DNA from: Pseudomonadota bacterium
GTDB taxonomy: Bacteria > Pseudomonadota > Gammaproteobacteria > Steroidobacterales > Steroidobacteraceae
Length of the DNA: 35,484 bases
Direction of reading: 5' to 3'
Assembly (NCBI GenBank): GCA_025355105.1
Contig: JANYAE010000004.1
Location: 1-35,484 of the forward strand
Under the pieces are notes generated by a model, which did not search any database, was not told the origin of the DNA, and worked only from the letters and a program-made list of their open reading frames with translations. Of this stretch, positions 1 through 8,231 are shown piece after piece; position 1 is the first letter of the stretch, and the number at the start of each line of letters is the position of its first letter. The translations under genes and the position numbers were made by a program.

Positions 1-111
1 GCCGCGAACTTCCGCGACCTGAAGACCGGCGCTCGCAACCGCCTCCGCTCCATGCAGCGGCGCCCAACCCTGATTCGGGCGTTCTGGCGTCAGGCTGAGT
101 TGCAGTTCTGA
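1..111 (+). CDS. 3' end of a truncated CDS, possibly an IS630/ISRso5-type transposase C-terminus
   Basis: Frame 1 is open from the first base to a TGA at 109-111 and gives 36 residues. They include the stretch RNRLRSMQRRPTLIRAFWRQ. From memory this basic run ending in an aromatic A-F-W-x-Q-A segment resembles the extreme C-terminus of IS630-family (ISRso5-like) transposases. The body of the gene lies outside the window, so no catalytic DDE residue can be checked. The stop is one base before the start of the next gene, which would make sense for an insertion close to that gene or for a coupled pair. The identity is a weak inference; the open frame itself is directly visible. Confidence 0.4.
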   Translation, partial: AANFRDLKTGARNRLRSMQRRPTLIRAFWRQAELQF

Positions 112-112
112 C

Positions 113-1027
113 ATGTCAGGTATTTATGCAAGGCTCAATAAGCCTGCCCATACTGACGAGGCGGCCGCGGCGAACCGCGCCCGCTGCAAGAACTGCGGCG
201 CCGGGCTGCTCGGCCGATACTGCGTGGACTGCAGCCAGGCGGCCAATGTGCACGTCCCGACCACCTCGGAACTCTTTCACGAGCTCCTGGAGGGTGTGCT
301 GCACACCGACTCGAGGCTGTGGCGCACGCTCAGCTCCTTGTGGTTCAGCCCGGGCCGCCTGACGCGGGAATTCGTCGCCGGCCGGCGCGCGGCCTATCTG
401 CCGCCGTTTCGCCTCTATTTGGTCGTCAGCGTCCTGTTCTTCCTGCTCGCCTCGTGGTCGCACGTTCCCGCGGACATCAGCCGCCCGGAGCATGGCGCCG
501 CGCCTTCCATGCCGACCTTGAGCCAATGCAACAGCATCAGCATCGAGGCGCTCGCGCACTACCCGGGAGTGGACGCCCGCATCCGGCACGGCTGCCGCGA
601 AGTCGTGCGCGACAACGGTGCCAGCCTGGCGCGCGTCGCCCTCGGTACCTTCTCCAAGGCGATGTTCATCTTCCTGCCGCTGGTCGCGGTCGTGAACATG
701 CTGCTGTACTGGCGTCCGCGATATCGCTACGCCGAGCACCTGCTGTTCTTCGTCCACCTGCACGCGTTCTACTTCTCGATGGCCATCCTGGCGCTCGGCG
801 CGATCGCGATCGCGCACGCCTGGCCGGCGGCCGCGGGCGCCGCCGACACGCTGCAGACGCTGCTCGGCTGGGCGGCGACGTGCTACACGGTGCTGGCGGT
901 CCGGCAGGTGTTTGCGAAGTCCTGGACGGGCGCCGTACTCAAGACGCTGGTGCTGGCCTTCATCTACCTGCTGGTGTTCGCCCTGACGGTGGCCGGCGTG
1001 TACGCCTACGCCCTGCTGCAACTGTGA
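113..1027 (+). CDS. DUF3667-family zinc-ribbon membrane protein
   Basis: A 304-residue inner-membrane protein of unknown function. Near the N-terminus there is a four-cysteine zinc ribbon (C25, C28, C37, C40, pattern CxxCG...YCxxC) followed by the helical segment typical of DUF3667. About five hydrophobic segments follow at roughly residues 96-113, 182-202, 211-238, 247-267 and 275-301. A polar loop with two cysteines separates the first from the second and is probably periplasmic. ATG at 113 is the only start before the zinc ribbon, but no good Shine-Dalgarno site precedes it. It converges on the MoeB-like gene, whose stop is at 1090. Family assignment rests on the zinc-ribbon-plus-membrane layout; no biochemical role is known to me. 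Confidence 0.8.
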   Translation: MSGIYARLNKPAHTDEAAAANRARCKNCGAGLLGRYCVDCSQAANVHVPTTSELFHELLEGVLHTDSRLWRTLSSLWFSPGRLTREFVAGRRAAYLPPFRLYLVVSVLFFLLASWSHVPADISRPEHGAAPSMPTLSQCNSISIEALAHYPGVDARIRHGCREVVRDNGASLARVALGTFSKAMFIFLPLVAVVNMLLYWRPRYRYAEHLLFFVHLHAFYFSMAILALGAIAIAHAWPAAAGAADTLQTLLGWAATCYTVLAVRQVFAKSWTGAVLKTLVLAFIYLLVFALTVAGVYAYALLQL

Positions 1028-1089
1028 GCGAGGCAGCGGTCGTGGCCGGGATCAGGCGCTGCACCGAGCGCGAGCGCGCCGCCGCGTGC

Positions 1090-2217
1090 TCACGCGACGT
1101 GAAGTGTCGGATCGATCGCGGCGGCCCAGGCCAATAGACCCCCCTCAAGCTGCCCCGGCTCCTGCAGCCCGTGCCGCGCGGCCGCGAAGCAGGCCCGCAG
1201 GCTCCGTGCCCCGCTGCGGCAGATGAACACCGTCACCGAGCCGTCGGGCGCATTCCAGCGCAGGCGATCGATCTCCGCGAGCGGGATGGACTCGGCGCCG
1301 GCGAGATGGCCTGCCGCAAATTCCGCCGCCTCGCGCACATCGATCAGCCGGACGGCGCCGGAGCGGGCCGGATCCGCGAGCAACTCGGCCAGTTCGCGCG
1401 GCGCCAGCCGGCGCGGCGTCACGGGCAGCTCATCGGCCGGTAGTGGGCCCACCGCGACGCGGATGCGCGGCGTGTCGCCACACGCGGCGCAGTCCGGACG
1501 GCGCGCGAACCGGAACTCCCGGAAGCTCAATTCCATGGCGTCGTAGGTGAGCAGCCGCCCCACCAGCAGCTCGCCCTGCCCGAGGATCAGTTTGATGGCC
1601 TCGGTCGCCTGCAGCGCGCCGAGCACGCCGGGCAGCACGCCGAGCACGCCGGCCTCCGCGCAGCTCGCCGCCGGGCCGGCAGAGGCGTCCGGAAACAGGC
1701 ACCGATAGCAGCCCCCGGCGCCCGGCTGGTAGGTCATCGCCTGGCCCTCGAAGCGATGGATCGCTGCGGTAACGAGCGGCTTGCCGAGGCTGACGCAGGC
1801 GTCGTTGACGAGATAGCGGGTCGCGATGCGATCACTGCCATCGACGACGACATCGTAGCCAGCGACGATCGCGCCGACGTTTTCGGCTCGCAGTTCGAGC
1901 GCGTGAGGCACGACGCTGATCTCCGGATTCAGCGCACTGAGCCGCCTGGCCGCGGCGAGCGCCTTCGACTGCGCGACGTCACTGGTCTGGTAGAGGATCT
2001 GGCGCTGCAGATTGGAGAGCTCCACCTGGTCGCAGTCGACGATGCCGAGCGTGCCGATTCCGGATGCCGCCAGATAGAGCGCGGCCGGCGACCCGAGCCC
2101 GCCGGCGCCGACGACGACGACGCGCGCGGCCCGCAGCCGTTCCTGCCCGGCGAGCCCGACTTCGGCCAGCGACAGGTGCCGCCCGTAACGCTCGATCTCG
2201 GCGGCGCTGAGTCCCAT
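1090..2217 (-). CDS. MoeB/ThiF-type adenylyltransferase with C-terminal rhodanese domain
   Basis: An E1-like enzyme that adenylates the C-terminal glycine of a MoaD/ThiS-type carrier. Through its rhodanese domain it can pass sulfur on to make the thiocarboxylate, as in MoeZ, MoeBR and Uba4/MOCS3. It has 375 residues. The nucleotide-binding GAGGLGSP loop is at 37-44 and the DGSDR motif is at 126-130. Zinc cysteines are C170/C173 and C243/C246, and C186 sits in the SCAEAG segment that holds the functional cysteine of ThiF. The rhodanese domain spans about 265-375, with active-site loop CRSGARS (C333). ATG at 2217 is three bases after the stop of the MoaD-like gene on the same strand, so the two are almost certainly co-transcribed. 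It could equally be called moeB, moeZ or thiF; no moaE, thiG or other cofactor gene lies nearby to decide. Confidence 0.92.
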   Translation of the reverse strand: MGLSAAEIERYGRHLSLAEVGLAGQERLRAARVVVVGAGGLGSPAALYLAASGIGTLGIVDCDQVELSNLQRQILYQTSDVAQSKALAAARRLSALNPEISVVPHALELRAENVGAIVAGYDVVVDGSDRIATRYLVNDACVSLGKPLVTAAIHRFEGQAMTYQPGAGGCYRCLFPDASAGPAASCAEAGVLGVLPGVLGALQATEAIKLILGQGELLVGRLLTYDAMELSFREFRFARRPDCAACGDTPRIRVAVGPLPADELPVTPRRLAPRELAELLADPARSGAVRLIDVREAAEFAAGHLAGAESIPLAEIDRLRWNAPDGSVTVFICRSGARSLRACFAAARHGLQEPGQLEGGLLAWAAAIDPTLHVA

Positions 2218-2220
2218 CGG

Positions 2221-2490
2221 CTACCCGCCGCTGAGCGCGCAGATGATGTGCAACGTCGTCTCCGCACCCATCGGCTCGAGGATCGCGCGGATCTCGCGGG
2301 TTCCGGCGTAGAGGCGGATGTGCGGCCGGATGCCGTCCTGCTCGTCGATCATGCGAAAGCGCATGCCCGGGAATCGCCGCTCGAGGCCGTCCAGAAGTTC
2401 CGCGACCGAGTCTCCCTGCGCGGTCACCGACGCCGCGCCCTGCGTATAGGAGCGCAGCGGGCTGGCCACCCGGACGGTGCGGTCGATCAC
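2221..2490 (-). CDS. MoaD/ThiS-family sulfur-carrier (ubiquitin-like) protein
   Basis: An 89-residue beta-grasp protein ending in ...ICALSGG. The terminal Gly-Gly is what an E1-like enzyme adenylates and converts to a thiocarboxylate. The reading frame is open well upstream, but a GTG at 2488-2490 fits the family N-terminus (IDRTVRVASPLRSYT). It is preceded by AGAGGG about nine bases upstream, so I take it as the start. The start lies about 19 bases after the stop of the BNR gene, and the stop is three bases before the MoeB-like start, giving a tight three-gene unit. Possible roles are sulfur donor for molybdopterin, thiamine, protein-bound cysteine synthesis (CysO-like) or an unknown client. 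The sequence does not choose among these. Confidence 0.88.
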   Translation of the reverse strand: MIDRTVRVASPLRSYTQGAASVTAQGDSVAELLDGLERRFPGMRFRMIDEQDGIRPHIRLYAGTREIRAILEPMGAETTLHIICALSGG

Positions 2491-2509
2491 GGCGTGCGGC
2501 CCTCTGTGG

Positions 2510-3622
2510 TCAGATCGCGAACGTGACCGAGTAGATTTCCGGGAGGTGCTGAGCGAGGCGCCGCCACGACTCGCCACCGTTCGCGCTGCTCCAGATCTCG
2601 CCCGCGGTCGTGCCGAAGTACAGGCCCGGCGCCTTGCGGTTGTCGACGCACATGGCCTGGCGAAGCACGGTGAACCACGCATTGCGCGGCGGCAGGCCGC
2701 GCGCCTGGCGGCGCCAGCTCTGACCTCCATTGCGCGTCTGATACACGGCGGGCTTGCCGCCGATCGAGGTCCGCGGCCACACCGTCGTGCCGTCCATCGG
2801 CAGCACCCATGCGATATCGGGATCGGTCGGATGCAGGACGATCGGGAAGCCGACGTCGCCGATCGCCTTGGGCATCGCCTCCCCGATCCGGGCCCAGGCC
2901 TTCGCGGGCCGGTCGATCCGGTAGATCCCGCAGTGATTCTGCTGGTAGAGCCGGTCGGGCTGCGTCGGATGCATCTCGACGCGGTGCGGGTCGTGGCCGA
3001 ATGCGACGGCCGGGTCCGGCAGAAAATCGGCCGCGACGCCGCCGTTGAGCGGCGCCCAGTCGCGACCGCCGTCGGTGGACTCGAAAACGCCGCCGATCGA
3101 GATCGCCAGGTACAGGTGCCGCGCGTCCCGCGGGTCGACCAGGATCGAGTGGAGGAACTCGCCGTCCGGCGTCGCCAGACCAGCGGCCCACTGCGCGTTC
3201 ATCGGGTGATCGTTGAAGCCGGCCACCGGCTCCCACTGATCGCCGCCGTCCGACGAGCGGAACAGGCCTGCCGGCGCGGTTCCCGCGTACCACACACCCT
3301 TCTCCGACCCGTGGCCGGGCGACAGCCAGAACACGCGCGCGACCGCCCGCGGCTTCTCGGCGCCCGCCAGCTTGCGAAACGCCGGCGGCTTTGCCGCTTC
3401 CGTCCAGCTGCGGCCGCGATCAACGGAGCGGAACACGGTCGGTCCGAGGTGACCGGTCTTCGCCGCGATCAGCACCATCTTCGGGTCGCGCGGATCCTGC
3501 ACGACGTGGTGGATGACGTGACCGAGGAATTGCGGGCCGAGCAGCCGGTAGCTCCGCCGCCGTGGGTCCGGCCGAAGTGCAAACACGCCCTTGCGGGTCC
3601 CGATCCAGATCGTGTTGCTCAT
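2510..3622 (-). CDS. BNR/Asp-box beta-propeller protein (sialidase/VPS10-like fold), cytosolic
   Basis: A 370-residue repeat protein with five Asp boxes (S/T-x-D/N-x-G-x-x-W) near residues 66-73, 123-130, 182-189, 296-303 and 346-353. These are typical of BNR/YVTN six-bladed propellers and often annotated as exo-alpha-sialidase or glycosyl hydrolase. The N-terminus (MSNTIWIGTRKGVF) has no signal peptide, so the protein should stay in the cytoplasm, unlike true secreted sialidases. I see no clear sialidase arginine triad, so enzymatic sialidase activity is doubtful. It is the first gene of a unit with the MoaD-like and MoeB-like genes. That pairing suggests it works with, or is modified or served by, the sulfur-carrier pair (inference). 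ATG at 3622 is the natural family start. Confidence 0.85.
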   Translation of the reverse strand: MSNTIWIGTRKGVFALRPDPRRRSYRLLGPQFLGHVIHHVVQDPRDPKMVLIAAKTGHLGPTVFRSVDRGRSWTEAAKPPAFRKLAGAEKPRAVARVFWLSPGHGSEKGVWYAGTAPAGLFRSSDGGDQWEPVAGFNDHPMNAQWAAGLATPDGEFLHSILVDPRDARHLYLAISIGGVFESTDGGRDWAPLNGGVAADFLPDPAVAFGHDPHRVEMHPTQPDRLYQQNHCGIYRIDRPAKAWARIGEAMPKAIGDVGFPIVLHPTDPDIAWVLPMDGTTVWPRTSIGGKPAVYQTRNGGQSWRRQARGLPPRNAWFTVLRQAMCVDNRKAPGLYFGTTAGEIWSSANGGESWRRLAQHLPEIYSVTFAI

Positions 3623-3988
3623 GGCTGCAGCATCGCGTCACAGGGGAATGCGAGTCAATCGCACTTGTGTTGCGGCGCACAAACCGCTTGATCAGGGGAC
3701 CTCCGCCCCTGCCGCCGCGCTCGGCCGGCGGCGAGCAAGTGCCGGTACATGATCCCGCCGCGTGCTCGGAGCGGATGCACCGCACCAGCATGGCGGGCAT
3801 GGGATCGACGACCGCTTCACCGGGCGGATCACCGCCGCTTAAGGAATGCCCTGAAACGACTTTAGGGCCGCATGCGCACGCTCAAGAACAATTCGCGCGC
3901 CGCCGACGTCCCCTAATAACGGGTCCCTGTTGGGATCCCGTGCCGCCACCGTCGGGTCGGTCATCGCCTGCCGCGCAGAGGTTCGATC
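3623..3988. other. Intergenic region between divergent BNR and chemoreceptor genes
   Basis: 366 bases without a convincing gene. The region must carry promoters for the minus-strand BNR-MoaD-MoeB unit and for the plus-strand chemoreceptor. Two small inverted repeats are visible: a 5-bp stem around 3695-3711 and a better hairpin at 3919-3941. I see no clear sigma-70 boxes. A weak FliA-like arrangement at 3882-3909 has the wrong spacing. Confidence 0.6.
3919..3941 (+). promoter_or_regulatory. Hairpin in the 5' leader of the chemoreceptor gene
   Basis: ACGGG-TCCC pairs with GGGA-TCCCGT across a four-base TGTT loop, with a single bulged A, giving a nine-pair stem that ends 47 bases before the ATG. 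It is not followed by a T run. It could be an mRNA-stabilising or translation-affecting leader hairpin, or a regulator site; function is unproven. Confidence 0.35.
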
Positions 3989-5893
3989 ATGTTCAGCCGC
4001 CTCAGGTCGAGCCACAGCGCCACCGATCTCAAAGCCGTGATGGCTGCGATCGACCGGTCACAGGCCGTGATCGAGTTCAATCTCGACGGAACCGTCATCA
4101 CTGCGAACGAGAACTTCCTCAAGGTGTTCGGCTACACGCTCGCCGAGATCAAGGGCCGGCCGCACAGCACCTTCGTGGACGCCGCCTGCCGGGACAGTCC
4201 GCAGTACCGCGAATTCTGGGACAAGCTTCGCCGCGGGGAATTCGCTTCCGGGCAACTGAAGCGCGTCGCCAAGGGCGGTCGCGAGGTCTGGATCCAGGCC
4301 AGCTACAACCCGGTGCTGGACCCCAACGGCAAGCCCGTCAAGGTCATCGAGTTCGCGCTGGATGTCACGGCGCAGGCGGTCGACGGTCTGCGCGTCAAGG
4401 TCGCGCTCGACAAGGTGGCGAGCAACGTGATGGTCGCCGACAACGACGGCAAGATCACCTATATGAACGACGCCGTCCTCGAAATGTTCCGCGCGAACGC
4501 CGCGGAAATCCGCAAGCAGCTTCCGGGCTTCGACGCCGACCGCGTGCTCGGCGCGAACTTCGACTCGTTCCACAAGGCACCGTCGCACCAGCGCAACGTC
4601 CTCGCGCAGCGGCGCGGCGTACACACGACCGAGATCCGCCTGGGCGACGCATTCCTGAAGATCATCGGCTCGCCGGTCATTGATTCGAGCGGCAGCCGGC
4701 TCGGGACGGTCGTGCAGTGGCTGGACCGCACGGCCGAGGTCGCGACCGAGAAGGAAGTCGAGTTCGTGGTCGAGGCAGCGCAGAACGGTGACCTCACGCG
4801 ACGCATCCGCGACAAGGGTGGCACCGGCTTCCTCGCGACGCTGGCCAAGGGGATCAACTCGATCCTCGAGGGTAACGCGAACCTGGTCAAGGACGTCAAG
4901 GACGCGGTCGGCGAGGTGTCGCGCAGCGCCGAGGAGATCTCGACCGGCAACAGGAACCTGAGCGAGCGGACCGAGGAGCAGGCGTCTTCGCTCGAGGAAA
5001 CGGCCTCCTCGATGGAGGAGATGACGTCCACCGTGCGTCAGAACGCCGACAACGCCGCGCAGGCGAACCAGCTTGCCGCCGCCGCGCGCGGCCAGGCGGA
5101 AAAGGGCGGCGCGGTCGTCGCGCAGGCCGTCGGCGCCATGCAGGCGATCAACGTCTCGAGCAAGAAGATTGCCGACATCATCGGCGTCATCGACGAAATC
5201 GCGTTCCAGACGAACCTTCTCGCGCTCAATGCCGCGGTCGAGGCCGCGCGAGCCGGCGACCAGGGTCGCGGCTTCGCGGTCGTCGCGTCCGAGGTTCGCG
5301 GCCTGGCATCTCGCAGCGCCGGGGCGGCCAAGGAGATCAAGGCGCTCATCCAGGACAGCGTCGCGAAAGTCGAGCAGGGCTCCAAGCTGGTCAACGACTC
5401 GGGCCTGACGCTGTCGGAAATCGTCGCGTCGGTGAAGAAGGTCACCGACATCGTGTCGGAGATCGCAGCCGCAAGCCACGAGCAGGCCTCCGGCATTGAC
5501 CAGGTCAACAGGGCGATCACGCAGATGGACGAGGTCACCCAGCACAACGCGGCGCTGGTCGAGGAGGCCACGTCGGCCGCGCAGGCGCTCAGTGAGCAGG
5601 CATCGCGCCTCGACACCACGATGGCGAAGTACGCGGTCCTCACCAGCGACACGCCTTCCTGGACCGGCGTCGAACGCCGCGTCGCGCCGCCGGTCGCACG
5701 CGCCGCGAAGCGGCCGCCGGTCGCGCGTGCCGCGGCGCCGAAGTCTGCGGTAGAGCGTCGCGCCGGCTCACGTGCCTGGGCCAAGGGCGGCGGGTCCGCG
5801 GCGGCGGCGACCGGCAGCACCGCGGCGCCGAAGGCGGCGCCGCTCGAGCGCACCGGTAGCGATGCGGGCGACAGCCTCTGGACCGAGTTCTGA
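3989..5893 (+). CDS. Cytoplasmic PAS-PAS methyl-accepting chemotaxis protein
   Basis: A 634-residue soluble chemoreceptor that would feed the CheA-CheW array in response to an internal redox or ligand cue. Order of domains: PAS 1 at about 24-135 ([19 protein letters not shown] start), PAS 2 at about 140-250, a short HAMP-like linker ([13 protein letters not shown] region), then the long coiled-coil signalling domain from about 310 to 560. The near-invariant hairpin tip [20 protein letters not shown] is visible. Candidate methylation stretches are the [17 protein letters not shown] region and its partner near the C-terminal side. No transmembrane helix is present, as in BdlA- or Aer2-like receptors. 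The tail is Ala/Pro/Arg-rich and ends in LWTEF, matching the xWxxF pentapeptide that tethers CheR/CheB. A CheW gene follows 25 bases later, while cheA, cheR and cheB are not in the window. Confidence 0.95.
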   Translation: MFSRLRSSHSATDLKAVMAAIDRSQAVIEFNLDGTVITANENFLKVFGYTLAEIKGRPHSTFVDAACRDSPQYREFWDKLRRGEFASGQLKRVAKGGREVWIQASYNPVLDPNGKPVKVIEFALDVTAQAVDGLRVKVALDKVASNVMVADNDGKITYMNDAVLEMFRANAAEIRKQLPGFDADRVLGANFDSFHKAPSHQRNVLAQRRGVHTTEIRLGDAFLKIIGSPVIDSSGSRLGTVVQWLDRTAEVATEKEVEFVVEAAQNGDLTRRIRDKGGTGFLATLAKGINSILEGNANLVKDVKDAVGEVSRSAEEISTGNRNLSERTEEQASSLEETASSMEEMTSTVRQNADNAAQANQLAAAARGQAEKGGAVVAQAVGAMQAINVSSKKIADIIGVIDEIAFQTNLLALNAAVEAARAGDQGRGFAVVASEVRGLASRSAGAAKEIKALIQDSVAKVEQGSKLVNDSGLTLSEIVASVKKVTDIVSEIAAASHEQASGIDQVNRAITQMDEVTQHNAALVEEATSAAQALSEQASRLDTTMAKYAVLTSDTPSWTGVERRVAPPVARAAKRPPVARAAAPKSAVERRAGSRAWAKGGGSAAAATGSTAAPKAAPLERTGSDAGDSLWTEF

Positions 5894-5918
5894 TGCCACG
5901 CCGACCGGGACCCGGCTC

Positions 5919-6425
5919 ATGAACGCCAGCGCCCGGCCTGCTGGCCGGCCAGGCGGCATGGCGGCCTCCAGCGTCGACGAGCAATACCTGACCTTCGCGC
6001 TTGGCGACGGGCTGTTCGCGATTCCGATCCTCGCGGTGCAGGAGATCCGCGGCTGGGAGCGCGTGTCGGCGATCCCCCGCGCGCCGGACCACGTCCTCGT
6101 TGTCATCAACCTGCGCGGCGCGGTCGTACCGGTCGTCGACGTCCGCTCACGCCTCGGCATGGCGGCGCGTGACGTCACGTCGACGACCGTCGTTATCGTC
6201 GTGCGGGTCGAGACTGCCGGCGGGCTCAGCACGGTCGGCTGCGTCGTCGACGCGGTCTCGGACGTCGTCAACATCGACGCCGCCGTGGTCGGCCCGGCGC
6301 CGGACATCTGCGGCACGATGCAGCGCCACTTCGTCCGTGGCGTGACATCCCTAGAGCAGGGGCTCGTGATGCTGCTAGACCTGCACGGTCTCGTCGACTC
6401 CTCGGTCGCCGGTCGCGTCAGCTGA
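5919..6425 (+). CDS. cheW: Chemotaxis coupling protein CheW
   Basis: A 168-residue CheW-domain adaptor linking receptors to the histidine kinase CheA. The core begins at DEQYLTFALGDGLFAIPILAVQEI, followed by the RAPDHVLVVINLRGAVVPVVDVR signature and a C-terminal QGLVMLLDL strand. The first ATG downstream of the chemoreceptor stop is at 5919, giving an N-terminal extension of about 13 residues before a second possible start (MAASSVDEQ, 5958). The second start has AGGCGG just upstream and gives a more usual length, so the true N-terminus is uncertain. It is in the same operon as the receptor, which suggests a dedicated coupling pair. Confidence 0.93.
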   Translation: MNASARPAGRPGGMAASSVDEQYLTFALGDGLFAIPILAVQEIRGWERVSAIPRAPDHVLVVINLRGAVVPVVDVRSRLGMAARDVTSTTVVIVVRVETAGGLSTVGCVVDAVSDVVNIDAAVVGPAPDICGTMQRHFVRGVTSLEQGLVMLLDLHGLVDSSVAGRVS

Positions 6426-6504
6426 GCGCGCGCCTCGGCTCGCGCCGGGCGACGCCGTCCCGTCCCCTCAGCCGCCGGGCGCCGCCGCCGATCCGAATCC
6501 GGTC

Positions 6505-7425
6505 TCAGCGGCTGAGGTACTTCATGCCCGTGTCGCACAGGATCGTGACGACGGTCGCGCGCGGTCCCAGTTGCTCGGCAAGTCGCAGGGCCGCGACGAC
6601 GTTGGCGCCGGTGGAGGTGCCGCCGAACAGGCCTTCCTCGCGCGCCAGCCGGTCGGCCATCGCCATCGCCTCCGCGGTCGACACCTGATCGATCTGGTCA
6701 GCCAGTTCCGGCCGCCACAGCGGCACGACGAAGCCGGCGCCGATGCCGTCGATCTTGTGGGCACCCGACGCGCCGCCGGACAGCACCGGCGACTCCGCCG
6801 GCTCGACGGCGACGACCCTGAGCGGCCGGCCGTGGCGGCGCAGAGCCTCCGCGGTTCCGCGCAGCGAGCCGGAGGTGCCGACGCTCTGCACGAAGCCGTC
6901 GATCTGCCCGTCGGTCTGCGCCCAGATCTCGTCGGCCAGCCGATGGTAGGCGGCGAGCTGGTCGGCATTGCGCATCTGGTCGGTCCGAAAGGCGCCGGCC
7001 TGTTCGGCGAGGACGCGCGCCGCCTCGATCATGTCGCGGGTCAACTTCTCGGTCATGCGCCCATTCTCGCTGGGCAGCACCCGCAGCGTCGCACCGAGGC
7101 GCCGCATGTGCTCGAGCTTCTCGCGGGCGAACGCGTCCGAGGTGACGATCTGCAGCGGATGACCCCTGACCGCGCAGACCAGCGACAGTGACACGCCGGT
7201 GCTGCCGCCAGTGTATTCGACCACCGTGCCGCCGGCCGGCAGTCGCCCGTCCGCCTCGGCGGCGTCGATCATCGCAAGCGCCATCCGGTCCTTCATGCTG
7301 CCGGTCGGGTTCTCGCTTTCCAGTTTCAGAAAGATGCGGGCGCTACTGGCCGGTATCAGCTTGCGCAGCGGCACCAGCGACGTGCTGCCGATGCAATCCA
7401 AAATATGCTGTGGTCGTGCGTTCAT
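6505..7425 (-). CDS. PLP-dependent cysteine synthase family protein
   Basis: A 306-residue fold-type II PLP enzyme related to CysK/CysM. The Schiff-base lysine is K45 in NPTGSMKDR. The substrate loop reads TGGSTG (about 72-77) instead of the usual T-S/A-GNTG, and the PLP phosphate loop is GTSGSLRGT. The C-terminal LCDTGMKYLSR is family-typical. An open frame continues upstream to 7563, but ATG at 7425 matches the family N-terminus (ILDCIGSTSLVPL) and has AGAGGA immediately upstream. The Asn-to-Ser change in the loop that binds the amino-acid carboxylate suggests a substrate other than O-acetylserine, or a separate subfamily. It converges with cheW (stop 6425). A second, more canonical cysteine synthase lies at 23857. 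Confidence 0.9.
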   Translation of the reverse strand: MNARPQHILDCIGSTSLVPLRKLIPASSARIFLKLESENPTGSMKDRMALAMIDAAEADGRLPAGGTVVEYTGGSTGVSLSLVCAVRGHPLQIVTSDAFAREKLEHMRRLGATLRVLPSENGRMTEKLTRDMIEAARVLAEQAGAFRTDQMRNADQLAAYHRLADEIWAQTDGQIDGFVQSVGTSGSLRGTAEALRRHGRPLRVVAVEPAESPVLSGGASGAHKIDGIGAGFVVPLWRPELADQIDQVSTAEAMAMADRLAREEGLFGGTSTGANVVAALRLAEQLGPRATVVTILCDTGMKYLSR

Positions 7426-7581
7426 TCCTCTGCCCCCGCTCCCTGCCTGAGTAGCTTCGAGCGTAGCGCACTCCGGACGCTGTGCGTCGCTCGCGGCGCA
7501 GTGAGCGGCGTGGCGCGCAGTGGCGGCGTGGCGTGCAGCGGCGCCGCGCCACGCCGCCGGCACGGCCGTAACGGCCGTTGG

Positions 7582-7956
7582 TCAGCGCCCGGTGCGCACC
7601 CCCGCCTGCGTTGGCGGAACGCCGAGGCGCTGCCCGTAGTACGCCGTCAGTTCCGGGCGGTTGACCGTGAGGATGGCGTGCCGGACCGAGTCGCTGACGC
7701 AGGCCTTCCAGGCAGTCGGCACGATCCGCGAGCCGGTGATCTCCGCCGGACCGCAGAGCGCGTGCGCCGCGGCCTGGATCCTGTCGTAGAGCGTACGGAC
7801 GGCGCCGGGCGTCGAGAGATTGAGGTCGCCGAAGCGCACCAGCTCCGTCGCCACGGCATCACCGCTACCGGCGTGGACGAGCGATGGCACAGCACCCAGG
7901 GTGAGGATCGCCAGCACGGCAGGTGCGGCTGAACACAGTTTTCGGAATACGGTCAT
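7582..7956 (-). CDS. UrcA family protein, exported
   Basis: A 124-residue small secreted protein. Residues 1-29 form a signal peptide (MTVFRKLCSAAPAVLAILTL... with cleavage after HAG). The mature part carries the UrcA pattern: VRFGDLNLSTPGAVRTLYDRIQAAAHALC, then a second cysteine in WKACVSDSVRHAI, probably forming a disulfide. UrcA proteins are small periplasmic proteins of unknown function, common in alphaproteobacteria and in some Xanthomonadales-related gammaproteobacteria. The start is well supported by GAGGAG seven bases before ATG at 7956. Confidence 0.85.
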   Translation of the reverse strand: MTVFRKLCSAAPAVLAILTLGAVPSLVHAGSGDAVATELVRFGDLNLSTPGAVRTLYDRIQAAAHALCGPAEITGSRIVPTAWKACVSDSVRHAILTVNRPELTAYYGQRLGVPPTQAGVRTGR

Positions 7957-8231
7957 GGCAGAACTCCTCGTGACGGCTTGCAGGGCGGAGACGCCCTGTG
8001 GAGGAGCCTGCGCGACCCGGGCCGCGTTGCCTTTCGAAGTTCTGATCGTTCGGTGAATTCTGCTGAACGCCGGCTTCAGGCGCGCTGGCCTGCGACTCTC
8101 CGCGTGCGACGCGCCTGATCGTCGGCCGCGGGACGACGCCCTGCCCGCGCGCCGCCGCCACCCTCCTTGGCAGCGAGGTCGCGGGGCGAGGCGTCGATGG
8201 ACTGAGCGTCGTCGGACGCGCGCGAGCTGCG

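Noticed and set aside
2477..3691. Plus-strand frame of 404 codons over the BNR gene
   Set aside because: Shadow of the propeller gene; composition is Arg-rich and no domain is recognisable.
3882..3909. FliA (sigma-28)-like promoter TCAAGAAC...GCCGACGT before the chemoreceptor
   Set aside because: Both boxes deviate and the spacing is one base too long, so it is not better than chance in this composition.
4058..5545. Minus-strand frame of 495 codons inside the chemoreceptor
   Set aside because: Antisense shadow of a conserved MCP signalling domain with no recognisable motif or ribosome site.
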